NCBI GenBank assembly: GCA_023460175.1
Contig: JAEWRC010000116.1
Span: 1-18,070, forward strand
Source of the DNA: Actinomycetes bacterium
Lineage (GTDB): Bacteria; Actinomycetota; Actinomycetes; Mycobacteriales; Mycobacteriaceae
Direction of reading: 5' to 3'
DNA length: 18,070 nt
This document shows, piece by piece, positions 8,150 to 15,711 of this stretch (the first letter of the stretch is position 1; each line of letters starts with the position of its first letter). The notes below the pieces were generated by a model. It was not told the DNA's origin. It was given only the letters and a program-made list of their open reading frames with translations, and searched no databases. The position numbers and the translations under genes are program-made.

Positions 8150-8246
8150 TACCAGACGGCGGTGCGGACCGGGGCCCTCGGTATGCCGAAACGGCCAGCC
8201 TGGACCTCCGCGCACGCGCCGAATCGCCGTCGCAGCCGGGACGAGT

Positions 8247-8942
8247 CTAACCGTCGGTGGCCGCGGTCCGGGACCGCCGCCAGGACCGGTAGCCGCTGCG
8301 GGCGGCGAACACCCCGATGATCGCCATGCCGCACCACACGGCGATGGCGGTGTAGGCCAGCGGCGCCGACAGGTCGCCGATCGACGCGCCGAGCGCGGTG
8401 TAGACGAACGCCCGCGGCGCCGAGCCGATGAACGCGCCGACCGCCATCTGCCACAGCGGCACCCCGAACGCGCCGAACCCGTAGGAGGCCAGCGCGTCGG
8501 AGACCCCGGGGATGAAGCGCTGACCCACGACGGCCCACAGGCCGCGGCGTTCGATCTGAGCGTCGAGCCGGTCGGCGCGCTCGGCGCCCAGCAGGCCCCG
8601 CGCGCTGTCGCGCCCGGCGCGTCGGCCGGCCAGGCTGGCGACGGTGGCGGTGCCCACCGTCGCGCCGAGGGTCACGAAGGTGCCCAGCAGGGGTGCGAAC
8701 AGGAAGCCGCTGCCGGCGGCGAGGATGGGCCCGGGCACGAAGACCGCCCCCAGCAGTGCCGAGATCACGACGTAGACCAGGGGCGCGGCCGGCCCGGTGG
8801 AGGCGATGAAGCCGCGGACGTCCTCGACGTCGATGACCCGCGCGATGGCCACCGCGTAGAACAGCGCGAACAGGAACGCGAAGAACACCAGCAGCCGCAC
8901 GGCGTGGCGGCGCCGGGACACGGCGGGGGCGTCGTCGGTCAT
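8247..8942 (-). CDS. VTT/DedA-like (TVP38/TMEM64 family) integral membrane protein
   Basis: Polytopic inner-membrane protein of 231 aa in the SNARE-associated/VTT superfamily, whose better-known DedA members act in lipid-carrier flipping and membrane homeostasis. A charged N-terminus is followed by a membrane segment at about 15-37. Then comes a hydrophobic core with the family-type GSGFLFAPLLG re-entrant block, the RFIPGVSDALASYGFGA block starting at R142 (the conserved R-x-x-PG element), and C-terminal membrane segments. The C-terminus is basic and probably cytosolic. The ATG at 8942 has AGGA about ten bases upstream. It is divergent from the PPOX gene across 59 bp and is the first gene of a minus-strand run with mmpL and the reductase, though the 225-bp gap before mmpL suggests separate transcription. 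Specific function unknown. Confidence 0.85.
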   Translation of the reverse strand: MTDDAPAVSRRRHAVRLLVFFAFLFALFYAVAIARVIDVEDVRGFIASTGPAAPLVYVVISALLGAVFVPGPILAAGSGFLFAPLLGTFVTLGATVGTATVASLAGRRAGRDSARGLLGAERADRLDAQIERRGLWAVVGQRFIPGVSDALASYGFGAFGVPLWQMAVGAFIGSAPRAFVYTALGASIGDLSAPLAYTAIAVWCGMAIIGVFAARSGYRSWRRSRTAATDG

Positions 8943-9368
8943 CGGCCGTCATCCTGCCGCACGCTGGAATAACCCGGCGAGTTTGCGGGGTTGTCGCCGA
9001 CATGGCGACCATGTCGAAGGATCAACGGGAGCAGTATCTGGCCGGCGTGCACGTGGGGGTGATCGCGGTCGAGCGGCCCGACCGGGCCCCGTTGGCGGTG
9101 CCCATCTGGTACGGCTACGAGCCCGGCGGCGAGGTGGTGCTGTGGACCGAACGGGAGTCGATCAAGCACAAGCTGATCGCGGCCGCGGGCCGGTTCGCCA
9201 TCACCGTCCAGGACGAGCAGCCGCCCTACAAGTACGTCACCGCCGAGGGCGACGTCACCGGCGTGGAACCGGCCGCCGACGAGGTGGTCCGCGCGCTCGC
9301 GGTCCGCTACCTCGGCGAGGAGGCCGGTGCGGCGTTCGCCGCGCAGAACAACACGCCGACCTCGGTGC

Positions 9369-10856
<1,488 letters not shown>

Positions 10857-10873
10857 GGGGGACTCCTTCCGCG

Positions 10874-10891
10874 ATTCAACGCTTGTTGAAT
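10874..10891. promoter_or_regulatory. Operator 1: perfect palindrome ATTCAAC-N4-GTTGAAT
   Basis: Perfect 7-bp arms separated by GCTT, 18 bp in all, located 18 bp before the monooxygenase ATG. It would overlap the predicted monooxygenase transcription start. It shares CAAC-N4-GTTG-AAT with operator 2, 45 bp away centre to centre. The pair is the expected target of the adjacent TetR protein. Confidence 0.8.
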
Positions 10892-10894
10892 TCC

Positions 10895-10900
10895 ACGGTA
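10895..10900 (-). promoter_or_regulatory. Candidate -10 (TACCGT) of the monooxygenase promoter
   Basis: TANNNT hexamer on the minus strand, placing transcription start near 10888, inside operator 1. This predicts a leader of about 32 nt containing the AAGGAG ribosome binding site, and repression by a protein bound at operator 1. Confidence 0.4.
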
Positions 10901-10918
10901 GGCGCGTCGGTCGGGACA

Positions 10919-10936
10919 TGTCAACAGTTGTTGAAT
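10919..10936. promoter_or_regulatory. Operator 2: TGTCAAC-N4-GTTGAAT
   Basis: Same core as operator 1 (CAAC-N4-GTTG, right arm GTTGAAT identical) with an AGTT spacer and an imperfect left flank. It ends on the first base of the tetR -10 hexamer, so a bound repressor would block tetR's own promoter. This predicts autoregulation. Confidence 0.75.
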
Positions 10937-10941
10937 AGACT
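10936..10941 (+). promoter_or_regulatory. -10 hexamer (TAGACT) of tetR, leaderless geometry
   Basis: TAGACT is followed by six bases (cttcgt) and then the ATG at 10948. No Shine-Dalgarno is present. This is the typical mycobacterial leaderless arrangement, with transcription starting on the ATG. Confidence 0.6.
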
Positions 10942-10947
10942 CTTCGT

Positions 10948-11505
10948 ATGGCCAAGCCCCGAGATGCCGATGCCACCCGCGCGACGATCCTGGCGACCGC
11001 CCGCGCACAGTTCGGCGCGCACGGTTTCGAACGCACCACCATCCGCTCGGTGGCCACCGCGGCCGAGGTGGATCCCGCACTGGTGATGCACTACTTCGGC
11101 AGCAAGGCCAACCTGTTCGCCGAGGCCTCGCGCCTGGAGATCCCGTTCCCGGACCTGTCCGGCACCCCGCCCGACCGCATCGCCGACGCCCTGGTGCCGC
11201 TGCTGGAGCAGGTATGGGGCAGCGACGGCGCGTTCATCCCGCTGCTGCGCGCCGCGGCCACCAACAAGGTCGCCGCCGACACGCTGCTGGAGGTTTTCGT
11301 CCAGCAGGTCGCACCCGCGCTGGCCGCGGCGGCCGTCGACCGCCCGGCCGAGCGGGCCGCCCTGGTGGGCTCCCAGGTGCTGGGAATCGTGGTGGCCCGC
11401 AACATCGTCGGGGTGCCGCCGCTGGTGGCGATGGACACCGCCGACCTGGTCGAGTGGCTGCGTCCGGTGTTCGCCCGCTATCTGGCGGGTCCCGCGCCGC
11501 AGTGA
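10948..11505 (+). CDS. TetR family transcriptional regulator
   Basis: DNA-binding repressor of 185 aa. The N-terminal helix-turn-helix (about 10-57) has the family pattern: ILATARAQFGAHGFERTT followed by the recognition region VDPALVMHYFGSKANLF ending at F57. The remaining helical domain is a TetR C-terminal ligand and dimer domain, alanine- and valine-rich, with no membrane segment. It is divergent from the FAD monooxygenase gene. Two matching 18-bp palindromes lie in the 91-bp gap, one at each promoter, so it most likely represses both itself and the monooxygenase until a small ligand, perhaps the monooxygenase substrate, binds. The start is fixed by the -10 hexamer six bases upstream and by the normal N-terminal length. 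The ligand is unknown. Confidence 0.95.
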   Translation: MAKPRDADATRATILATARAQFGAHGFERTTIRSVATAAEVDPALVMHYFGSKANLFAEASRLEIPFPDLSGTPPDRIADALVPLLEQVWGSDGAFIPLLRAAATNKVAADTLLEVFVQQVAPALAAAAVDRPAERAALVGSQVLGIVVARNIVGVPPLVAMDTADLVEWLRPVFARYLAGPAPQ

Positions 11506-11536
11506 TGTGCAGCCTGGGTGCCGAGGTTGGGGCCAG

Positions 11537-11563
11537 GGCAGCGATCCCGCGCGGATCACTGCC
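11537..11563. terminator. Hairpin between convergent tetR and yceI-like genes
   Basis: GGCAGCGATCC (11537-11547) pairs with GGATCACTGCC (11553-11563) with one mismatch, around a 5-nt CGCGC loop. It sits mid-gap (11506-11595) and could terminate both transcripts. There is no T tract. Confidence 0.45.
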
Positions 11564-11595
11564 GCCGGCGCAATCTCGGGCGCGGGCCGGGAGTG

Positions 11596-12126
11596 CTAGC
11601 GTTCGGGCAGCGACGCGCTGAACTCGACGGTCACCTCGTCGGCCACCTTCATCGACCCCATCGCCATGCTGTAGGGGCGGATCCCGAAGTCCTTGTGCGA
11701 CACCGTGGCGCGGGCGCTGAGCCGGCCGTCGGTGACGTCGACCGGCACCTCGATGTCGCGGGTGACGCCGTGCAACGTCAGCGGCCCGGCCAGCCGATAG
11801 CCGGTGTCGGTCGCGGTGATGGTCTGCGCGTCGAACTCGATGGTGGGAAAGCGCTTGGTGGACAGGGTCTTCAGCGCGTTGCCGCGGATCAGGGTCTTCT
11901 CCGGGCCGGTCAGCGGGGTCAGCCCGCCGGTGCCGCTGAGCACGCGCAGCGAGTCCACATCGACGATCAGGTGGGCGGCCGTCGGGGTATCTCCGTCGCC
12001 GGTGAGGCTGATCCGCCAGGAGTCCATCGCGATCGTCAGCCGGTGCCCCATCCGCGCGGCGCGGCCGGTGACGCCGGTGAGCAGGGTCAGCGTGCCGTCG
12101 TGCTGATCGAGGTTCCAGGTGGTCAC
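11596..12126 (-). CDS. YceI-like family protein, cytosolic form
   Basis: Protein of 176 aa covering one YceI domain, a lipocalin-like beta barrel that binds isoprenoid or fatty-acyl chains in characterised members. Typical features include the opening MTTWNLDQHDGTL strand, SLRVLSG, an LIRGNALKTLSTKRFPTIEF helix-strand, LTLHGVTRDIEVPV, and a closing FGIRPYSM...TVEFSASL strand pair. Unlike E. coli YceI it has no signal peptide, so it is probably cytosolic, as in many actinobacterial homologues. The start is a GTG, preceded by no Shine-Dalgarno but by a TATGTT hexamer six bases upstream. It is divergent from htpG and convergent with tetR. Ligand and function unknown. Confidence 0.88.
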   Translation of the reverse strand: MTTWNLDQHDGTLTLLTGVTGRAARMGHRLTIAMDSWRISLTGDGDTPTAAHLIVDVDSLRVLSGTGGLTPLTGPEKTLIRGNALKTLSTKRFPTIEFDAQTITATDTGYRLAGPLTLHGVTRDIEVPVDVTDGRLSARATVSHKDFGIRPYSMAMGSMKVADEVTVEFSASLPER

Positions 12127-12132
12127 GAGACC

Positions 12133-12138
12133 AACATA
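12133..12138 (-). promoter_or_regulatory. -10 hexamer (TATGTT) of the yceI-like gene, leaderless GTG
   Basis: TATGTT on the minus strand is followed by ggtctc and then the GTG start at 12126. Spacing is again six bases and no ribosome binding site is seen, implying a leaderless message beginning with GTG. Confidence 0.5.
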
Positions 12139-12184
12139 GACACCGGGAACTACACGCGTACCGCTGCGCGTCGGCAGGGGTGAT

Positions 12185-12190
12185 TATTAT
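12185..12190 (+). promoter_or_regulatory. Candidate -10 (TATTAT) for htpG
   Basis: The only AT-rich patch in the htpG upstream region contains TATTAT, which fits TANNNT. Transcription would start near 12197 and give a leader of about 40 nt with GGGGATGAG as ribosome binding region before the ATG at 12237. I see neither a CIRCE nor a HAIR heat-shock operator here. Confidence 0.4.
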
Positions 12191-12236
12191 CTTTCGGTTG
12201 TCGGTAGTTGCAGGTTTGTCGGCGAACGGGGATGAG

Positions 12237-14180
12237 ATGACGTCACAGGTAGAGCAGCGGGAATTCCAGGCCGAGGCCCGCCAACTGCTGGATCTGATGA
12301 TCCACTCGGTGTACTCCAACAAGGACTCGTTCCTGCGCGAGTTGATCTCGAACGCGTCCGACGCGCTGGACAAGCTGCGGATCGAGGCGCTGCGCAACAA
12401 GGACCTCGACGTCGACACCTCCGATCTGCACATCGAGATCGAGGTGGATCAGGGCCCGCCGCGCATCCTGACCATCCGGGACAACGGCATCGGCATGACG
12501 CGCGAGGAGGTCGTCGACCTGATCGGCACGCTCGCCAAGTCCGGCACCGGCGAGCTGCGGCAGAAGCTGCGGGAGGCCAACTCCGCCGACACCTCCGAGG
12601 AGCTGATCGGCCAGTTTGGCATCGGCTTCTACTCGACGTTCATGGTGGCCGACAAGGTCGAGCTGCTCACCCGCAAGGCCGGGGAGAGCGCCGCCACCCG
12701 GTGGACCTCCAGCGGGGACGGCACCTACACCGTCGAGACCGTCGAGGACGCACCACAGGGCACGTCGGTGACTCTGCACCTCAAGGCCGAGGACGCCGAG
12801 GATCAACTGCACGACTACGCCTCGGAGTGGAAGCTGCGGGAGCTGGTGAAGAAGTATTCCGACTTCATCGCCTGGCCCATCCGGATGCAGGTCGAGCGGC
12901 GCACCCCGGCCGCCGAGGAGGGCGGCGAAGAGCAGGTCACCATCGAGACCCAGACGCTGAACTCCATGAAAGCGCTGTGGGCCCGGGACAAGGCCGAGGT
13001 CTCCGACGAGGAGTACCAGGAGTTCTACAAGCACATCGCCCACGCCTGGGACGACCCGCTCGAGGTCATCTCGATGAAGGCCGAGGGCACCTTCTCCTAC
13101 CAGGCGCTGCTGTTCATCCCGTCGCACGCGCCGTTCGATCTGTTCAGCCGCGACGCCAAGGTGGGCGTGCAGCTCTACGTCAAGCGCGTCTTCGTGATGG
13201 CCGACTGCGAGCAGCTGATCCCGCCGTACCTGCGGTTCGTCAAGGGTGTTGTCGACGCGGAGGACATGTCGCTCAACGTCTCTCGTGAGATTCTGCAGCA
13301 GGATCGGCAGCTCACCGCCATCCGGCGCCGGTTGACCAAGAAGGTCCTGTCGGTGATCAAGAGCCTGCAGTCCGAGCGCCCGCAGGACTACGCCACGCTG
13401 TGGACCCAGTTCGGCTCGGTCCTCAAGGAAGGCCTGATGTCGGACTTCGACAATCAGGAGACGCTGCTGGGGATCTCGTCGTTCGCCTCCACCCACGACG
13501 ACACCGAACTCACCACGCTGGCCGGGTACGTCGAGCGGATGAAGGACGGCCAGGAGCAGATCTTCTACGCCACCGGGCAGTCCCGCGAGCAGCTGCTGGC
13601 CTCACCGCATCTCGAGGCGTTCAAGGCCAAGGGCTACGAGGTGCTGCTGCTCACCGACGCGGTCGACGAGGTCTGGACCGGGACCGTGCACGAGTTCGAC
13701 GGCAAGCCGCTGCAGTCGGTGGCCAAGGGTGAGGTGGACCTGGACTCCGAGGAGGAGAAGGCCGAGCACGAGGCCGAGCGCCAGGAGGCCGAACGCGACT
13801 TCGCCGACCTGCTGACCTGGCTGCAGGAGACGCTGGAGGACCACGTCAAGGAGGTCCGGCTCTCGACCCGGCTGACCGAGTCGCCGGCCTGCCTGATCAC
13901 CGACAACTTCGGGATGACCCCGGCGCTGGCGCGCATGTACCGGGCCTCCGGGCAGGAGGTGCCGGTGGGCAAGCGGATCCTCGAGCTCAACCCGAAGCAT
14001 CCGCTGGTCGTCGGCCTGCAGAAGGCGCAGCAGGACGACGGCGACGAGGCGCACCGGCAGCGGCTGGCCGACACGGCCGAATTGCTCTACGGCACCGCGC
14101 TTCTGGCCGAGGGGGACATCCCCGAGGACCCGGCCAAGTTCGCCGCGCTGCTCGCGCAGCGGCTGACCAGCACGGTGTAG
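12237..14180 (+). CDS. htpG: Chaperone HtpG (bacterial Hsp90), Rv2299c orthologue
   Basis: ATP-dependent cytosolic chaperone of 647 aa, the same length as remembered Mtb HtpG, acting as a dimer late in client folding with the DnaK system. The N-terminal GHKL ATPase has E35 and N39 in LRELISNASDALDKL, the DNGIGM motif at 82-87 and the lid/GQFGIGF motif at 125-131. The middle domain includes LNSMKALWARDK, HAWDDPLEVISMKAEGTF and SLNVSREILQQDRQL (with the conserved catalytic-loop arginine). The C-terminal dimerisation domain ends LLAQRLTSTV with no MEEVD tail, as expected for bacteria. The ATG at 12237 aligns with the family N-terminus (VEQREFQAEARQLLDLM) and follows GGGGATGAG; the open frame back to 12180 is not used. 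It is divergent from the yceI-like gene and ends at an elaborate hairpin shared with the purine permease gene. Confidence 0.98.
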   Translation: MTSQVEQREFQAEARQLLDLMIHSVYSNKDSFLRELISNASDALDKLRIEALRNKDLDVDTSDLHIEIEVDQGPPRILTIRDNGIGMTREEVVDLIGTLAKSGTGELRQKLREANSADTSEELIGQFGIGFYSTFMVADKVELLTRKAGESAATRWTSSGDGTYTVETVEDAPQGTSVTLHLKAEDAEDQLHDYASEWKLRELVKKYSDFIAWPIRMQVERRTPAAEEGGEEQVTIETQTLNSMKALWARDKAEVSDEEYQEFYKHIAHAWDDPLEVISMKAEGTFSYQALLFIPSHAPFDLFSRDAKVGVQLYVKRVFVMADCEQLIPPYLRFVKGVVDAEDMSLNVSREILQQDRQLTAIRRRLTKKVLSVIKSLQSERPQDYATLWTQFGSVLKEGLMSDFDNQETLLGISSFASTHDDTELTTLAGYVERMKDGQEQIFYATGQSREQLLASPHLEAFKAKGYEVLLLTDAVDEVWTGTVHEFDGKPLQSVAKGEVDLDSEEEKAEHEAERQEAERDFADLLTWLQETLEDHVKEVRLSTRLTESPACLITDNFGMTPALARMYRASGQEVPVGKRILELNPKHPLVVGLQKAQQDDGDEAHRQRLADTAELLYGTALLAEGDIPEDPAKFAALLAQRLTSTV

Positions 14181-14182
14181 CT

Positions 14183-14246
14183 CGCCGAGAAGAAGCTGGA
14201 TGACACCCCGTCCTGGGGTTTTGTGTTCAGTAGCTTCTTCTCGGCG
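14183..14246 (+). terminator. Nested hairpin terminator between htpG and the purine permease gene
   Basis: Perfect 15-bp arms, CGCCGAGAAGAAGCT (14183-14197) and AGCTTCTTCTCGGCG (14232-14246), enclose 34 nt. Inside lies a second hairpin, ACCCC (14205-14209), loop GTCCT, GGGGT (14215-14219), running into TTTT (14219-14222). On the plus strand the inner hairpin plus T run is a standard intrinsic terminator for htpG. The outer stem could form in either transcript and serve the convergent permease gene. Confidence 0.75.
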
Positions 14247-14252
14247 GCAGGG

Positions 14253-15665
14253 TCAGACCCCGACCAGCGCGTCGATCCAACCGCGCGCGAAGTACAGCAG
14301 GAACCCGGCGGCCACGATCCACAGCAGCGGGCTGATCTCGCGGGCCTTGCCGGATGCCGAGCGCACCACCACCCAGGCGATGAACCCGACGCCGATGCCG
14401 TTGGCAATCGAGTAGCTCAGCGGCATCACCGCGACGGTCAGCACCACCGGCAGCGCCACCGAGAAGTCCGAGAAGTCGATCTCGCGCAGGTTCGCGGCCA
14501 TCATGGCCCCGACGATGACCAGCGCGGCGGTGGCGACCTCGGACGGCACGATCGCGGCCAGCGGCGTCAAAAACATTGCCGCCAGGAACAATCCGCCGGT
14601 CACCACGCTGGCCAGCCCGGTGCGCGCACCCTCGCCGATACCGGCCCCGGACTCGACGAACACCGTGTTCGACGACGACGACGTCGCCCCGCCGACGACC
14701 GCGCCGGCGCCCTCGACCACCAGCGCCGCGCGCAGCCGTGGGAAGTTGCCGCGCTCGTCGGCCAGCCCGGCCTGCCGGGACAACCCGGTGAAGGTGCCCA
14801 TGGCGTCGAAGAAGTTGGTGAACACCAGCGTGAACACCAGCATCACCGCGGCCAGGATGCCGATCCGTCCGACGCTGTCGAAGCTGAACTCGCCGATCAG
14901 CGTCAGGTCGGGCATGGAGAACGGCGACCCGGACAGGGTCGGCACCGACAGCCCCCAGCCGCCGGGGTTCTCGGTGGCCGATCCCAGGTGCCAGATCGCC
15001 TCGATCACGACGGCCACCACGGTGCCGGCGGTCAGCCCGATCAGGATGGCGCCGCGCACCTTTCGGGCCACCAGGATCCCCGTGAGCAGCAGCGTCAGGA
15101 CGAACACCACCGTCGGCACGCTGTCGATGGAGCCGGCGCCGTCGCGGCCCAGGCCGACCGGGGGAGAGGGGCGCCCGGTGGAGCCGACGAAGCCCGCGTC
15201 GACGAGACCGATGAACAGGATGAACAACCCGATGCCGGCGGTGATGCCGAGCTTGAGCGGCATGGGCACGGCCTCGAAGATCAGCCGACGCAGCCCCGTG
15301 ACCGCGAGCAGCACGATGATCAGGCCGTTGATGACCACCAGGCCCATCGCCTCGGGCCAGGTCACCACGCCGACGATCGAGGACGCCAAGAACGAGTTGA
15401 TGCCGAGTCCGGCCGCGAACGCGAACGGCAGCCGCGCCACCACGCCGAACACGATGGTCATCACGCCGGCGGCCAGCGAGGTCACCGCGGAGACCTGGGT
15501 GAACCCCAGCTCGTTGCCCGCGACGTCGGCGGTGCCGGACAGGATGATCGGGTTCAGCACGATGATGTAGGCCATCGCGATGAAAGTGACGACGCCGCCA
15601 CGGAGTTCGCCGGCGACCGTCGAGCCGCGCGAGGTGATCTCGAAGAACTTGTCGAGTCGGGTCAC
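14253..15665 (-). CDS. NCS2/AzgA-type adenine-guanine-hypoxanthine permease
   Basis: Inner-membrane proton symporter of 470 aa for purine bases, with about 13-14 hydrophobic segments. AzgA-branch marks are the N-terminal amphipathic start FFEITSRGSTVAGELRGG, MAYIIVLNP in TM1, FAAGLGINSFLA in TM3, NFFDAMGTFTGL with D287 in TM8, and the substrate-site loop SSSSNTVFVESGAGIGEG with E338 and the adjoining RTGL. These place it nearer to E. coli AdeP/GhxP than to the UraA/XanQ branch. The start is a GTG with no ribosome binding site but a TAGGGT hexamer six bases upstream. It lies 46 bp downstream of the molybdopterin oxidoreductase gene on the same strand and may be partly cotranscribed, though it appears to have its own promoter. 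The substrate among purines is not resolvable. Confidence 0.93.
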   Translation of the reverse strand: MTRLDKFFEITSRGSTVAGELRGGVVTFIAMAYIIVLNPIILSGTADVAGNELGFTQVSAVTSLAAGVMTIVFGVVARLPFAFAAGLGINSFLASSIVGVVTWPEAMGLVVINGLIIVLLAVTGLRRLIFEAVPMPLKLGITAGIGLFILFIGLVDAGFVGSTGRPSPPVGLGRDGAGSIDSVPTVVFVLTLLLTGILVARKVRGAILIGLTAGTVVAVVIEAIWHLGSATENPGGWGLSVPTLSGSPFSMPDLTLIGEFSFDSVGRIGILAAVMLVFTLVFTNFFDAMGTFTGLSRQAGLADERGNFPRLRAALVVEGAGAVVGGATSSSSNTVFVESGAGIGEGARTGLASVVTGGLFLAAMFLTPLAAIVPSEVATAALVIVGAMMAANLREIDFSDFSVALPVVLTVAVMPLSYSIANGIGVGFIAWVVVRSASGKAREISPLLWIVAAGFLLYFARGWIDALVGV

Positions 15666-15671
15666 GGGTAG

Positions 15672-15677
15672 ACCCTA
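15672..15677 (-). promoter_or_regulatory. -10 hexamer (TAGGGT) of the purine permease gene, leaderless GTG
   Basis: TAGGGT on the minus strand is followed by ctaccc and the GTG at 15665. It lies within the 46-bp gap after the oxidoreductase gene, so the permease can be transcribed independently. Confidence 0.5.
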
Positions 15678-15711
15678 CGGCCTGGGCGGCCGCGGGGCGC
15701 GGGGTCGGGGA

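Noticed and set aside
8018..8215. Possible 65-codon small protein between the VTT gene and mmpL (minus strand)
   Set aside because: No ribosome binding site, no recognisable domain, and it overlaps the mmpL start and the palindromic regulatory patch.
5847..8972. A 1041-codon plus-strand open frame opposite mmpL
   Set aside because: Its translation is low-complexity H/R/G/Q/V-rich with no recognisable domain, while the opposite strand encodes a full MmpL. Long antisense frames are a by-product of GC-rich third positions.
11591..11599. GAGTGCTAG resembling a CIRCE half-site (GAGTGCTAA) near htpG
   Set aside because: It lies at the 3' end of the yceI-like gene, the matching TTAGCACTC half is absent, and it is over 600 bp from the htpG start.
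12154..12171. Short inverted repeat ACGCG-N8-CGCGT between yceI-like gene and htpG
   Set aside because: Only 5-bp arms made of CG-rich words that are common here; not strong enough to call an operator.
14223..15671. A 482-codon plus-strand frame opposite the purine permease gene
   Set aside because: Extreme H/D/Q/G/R composition, with no hydrophobic or domain pattern; the minus strand encodes a full permease.
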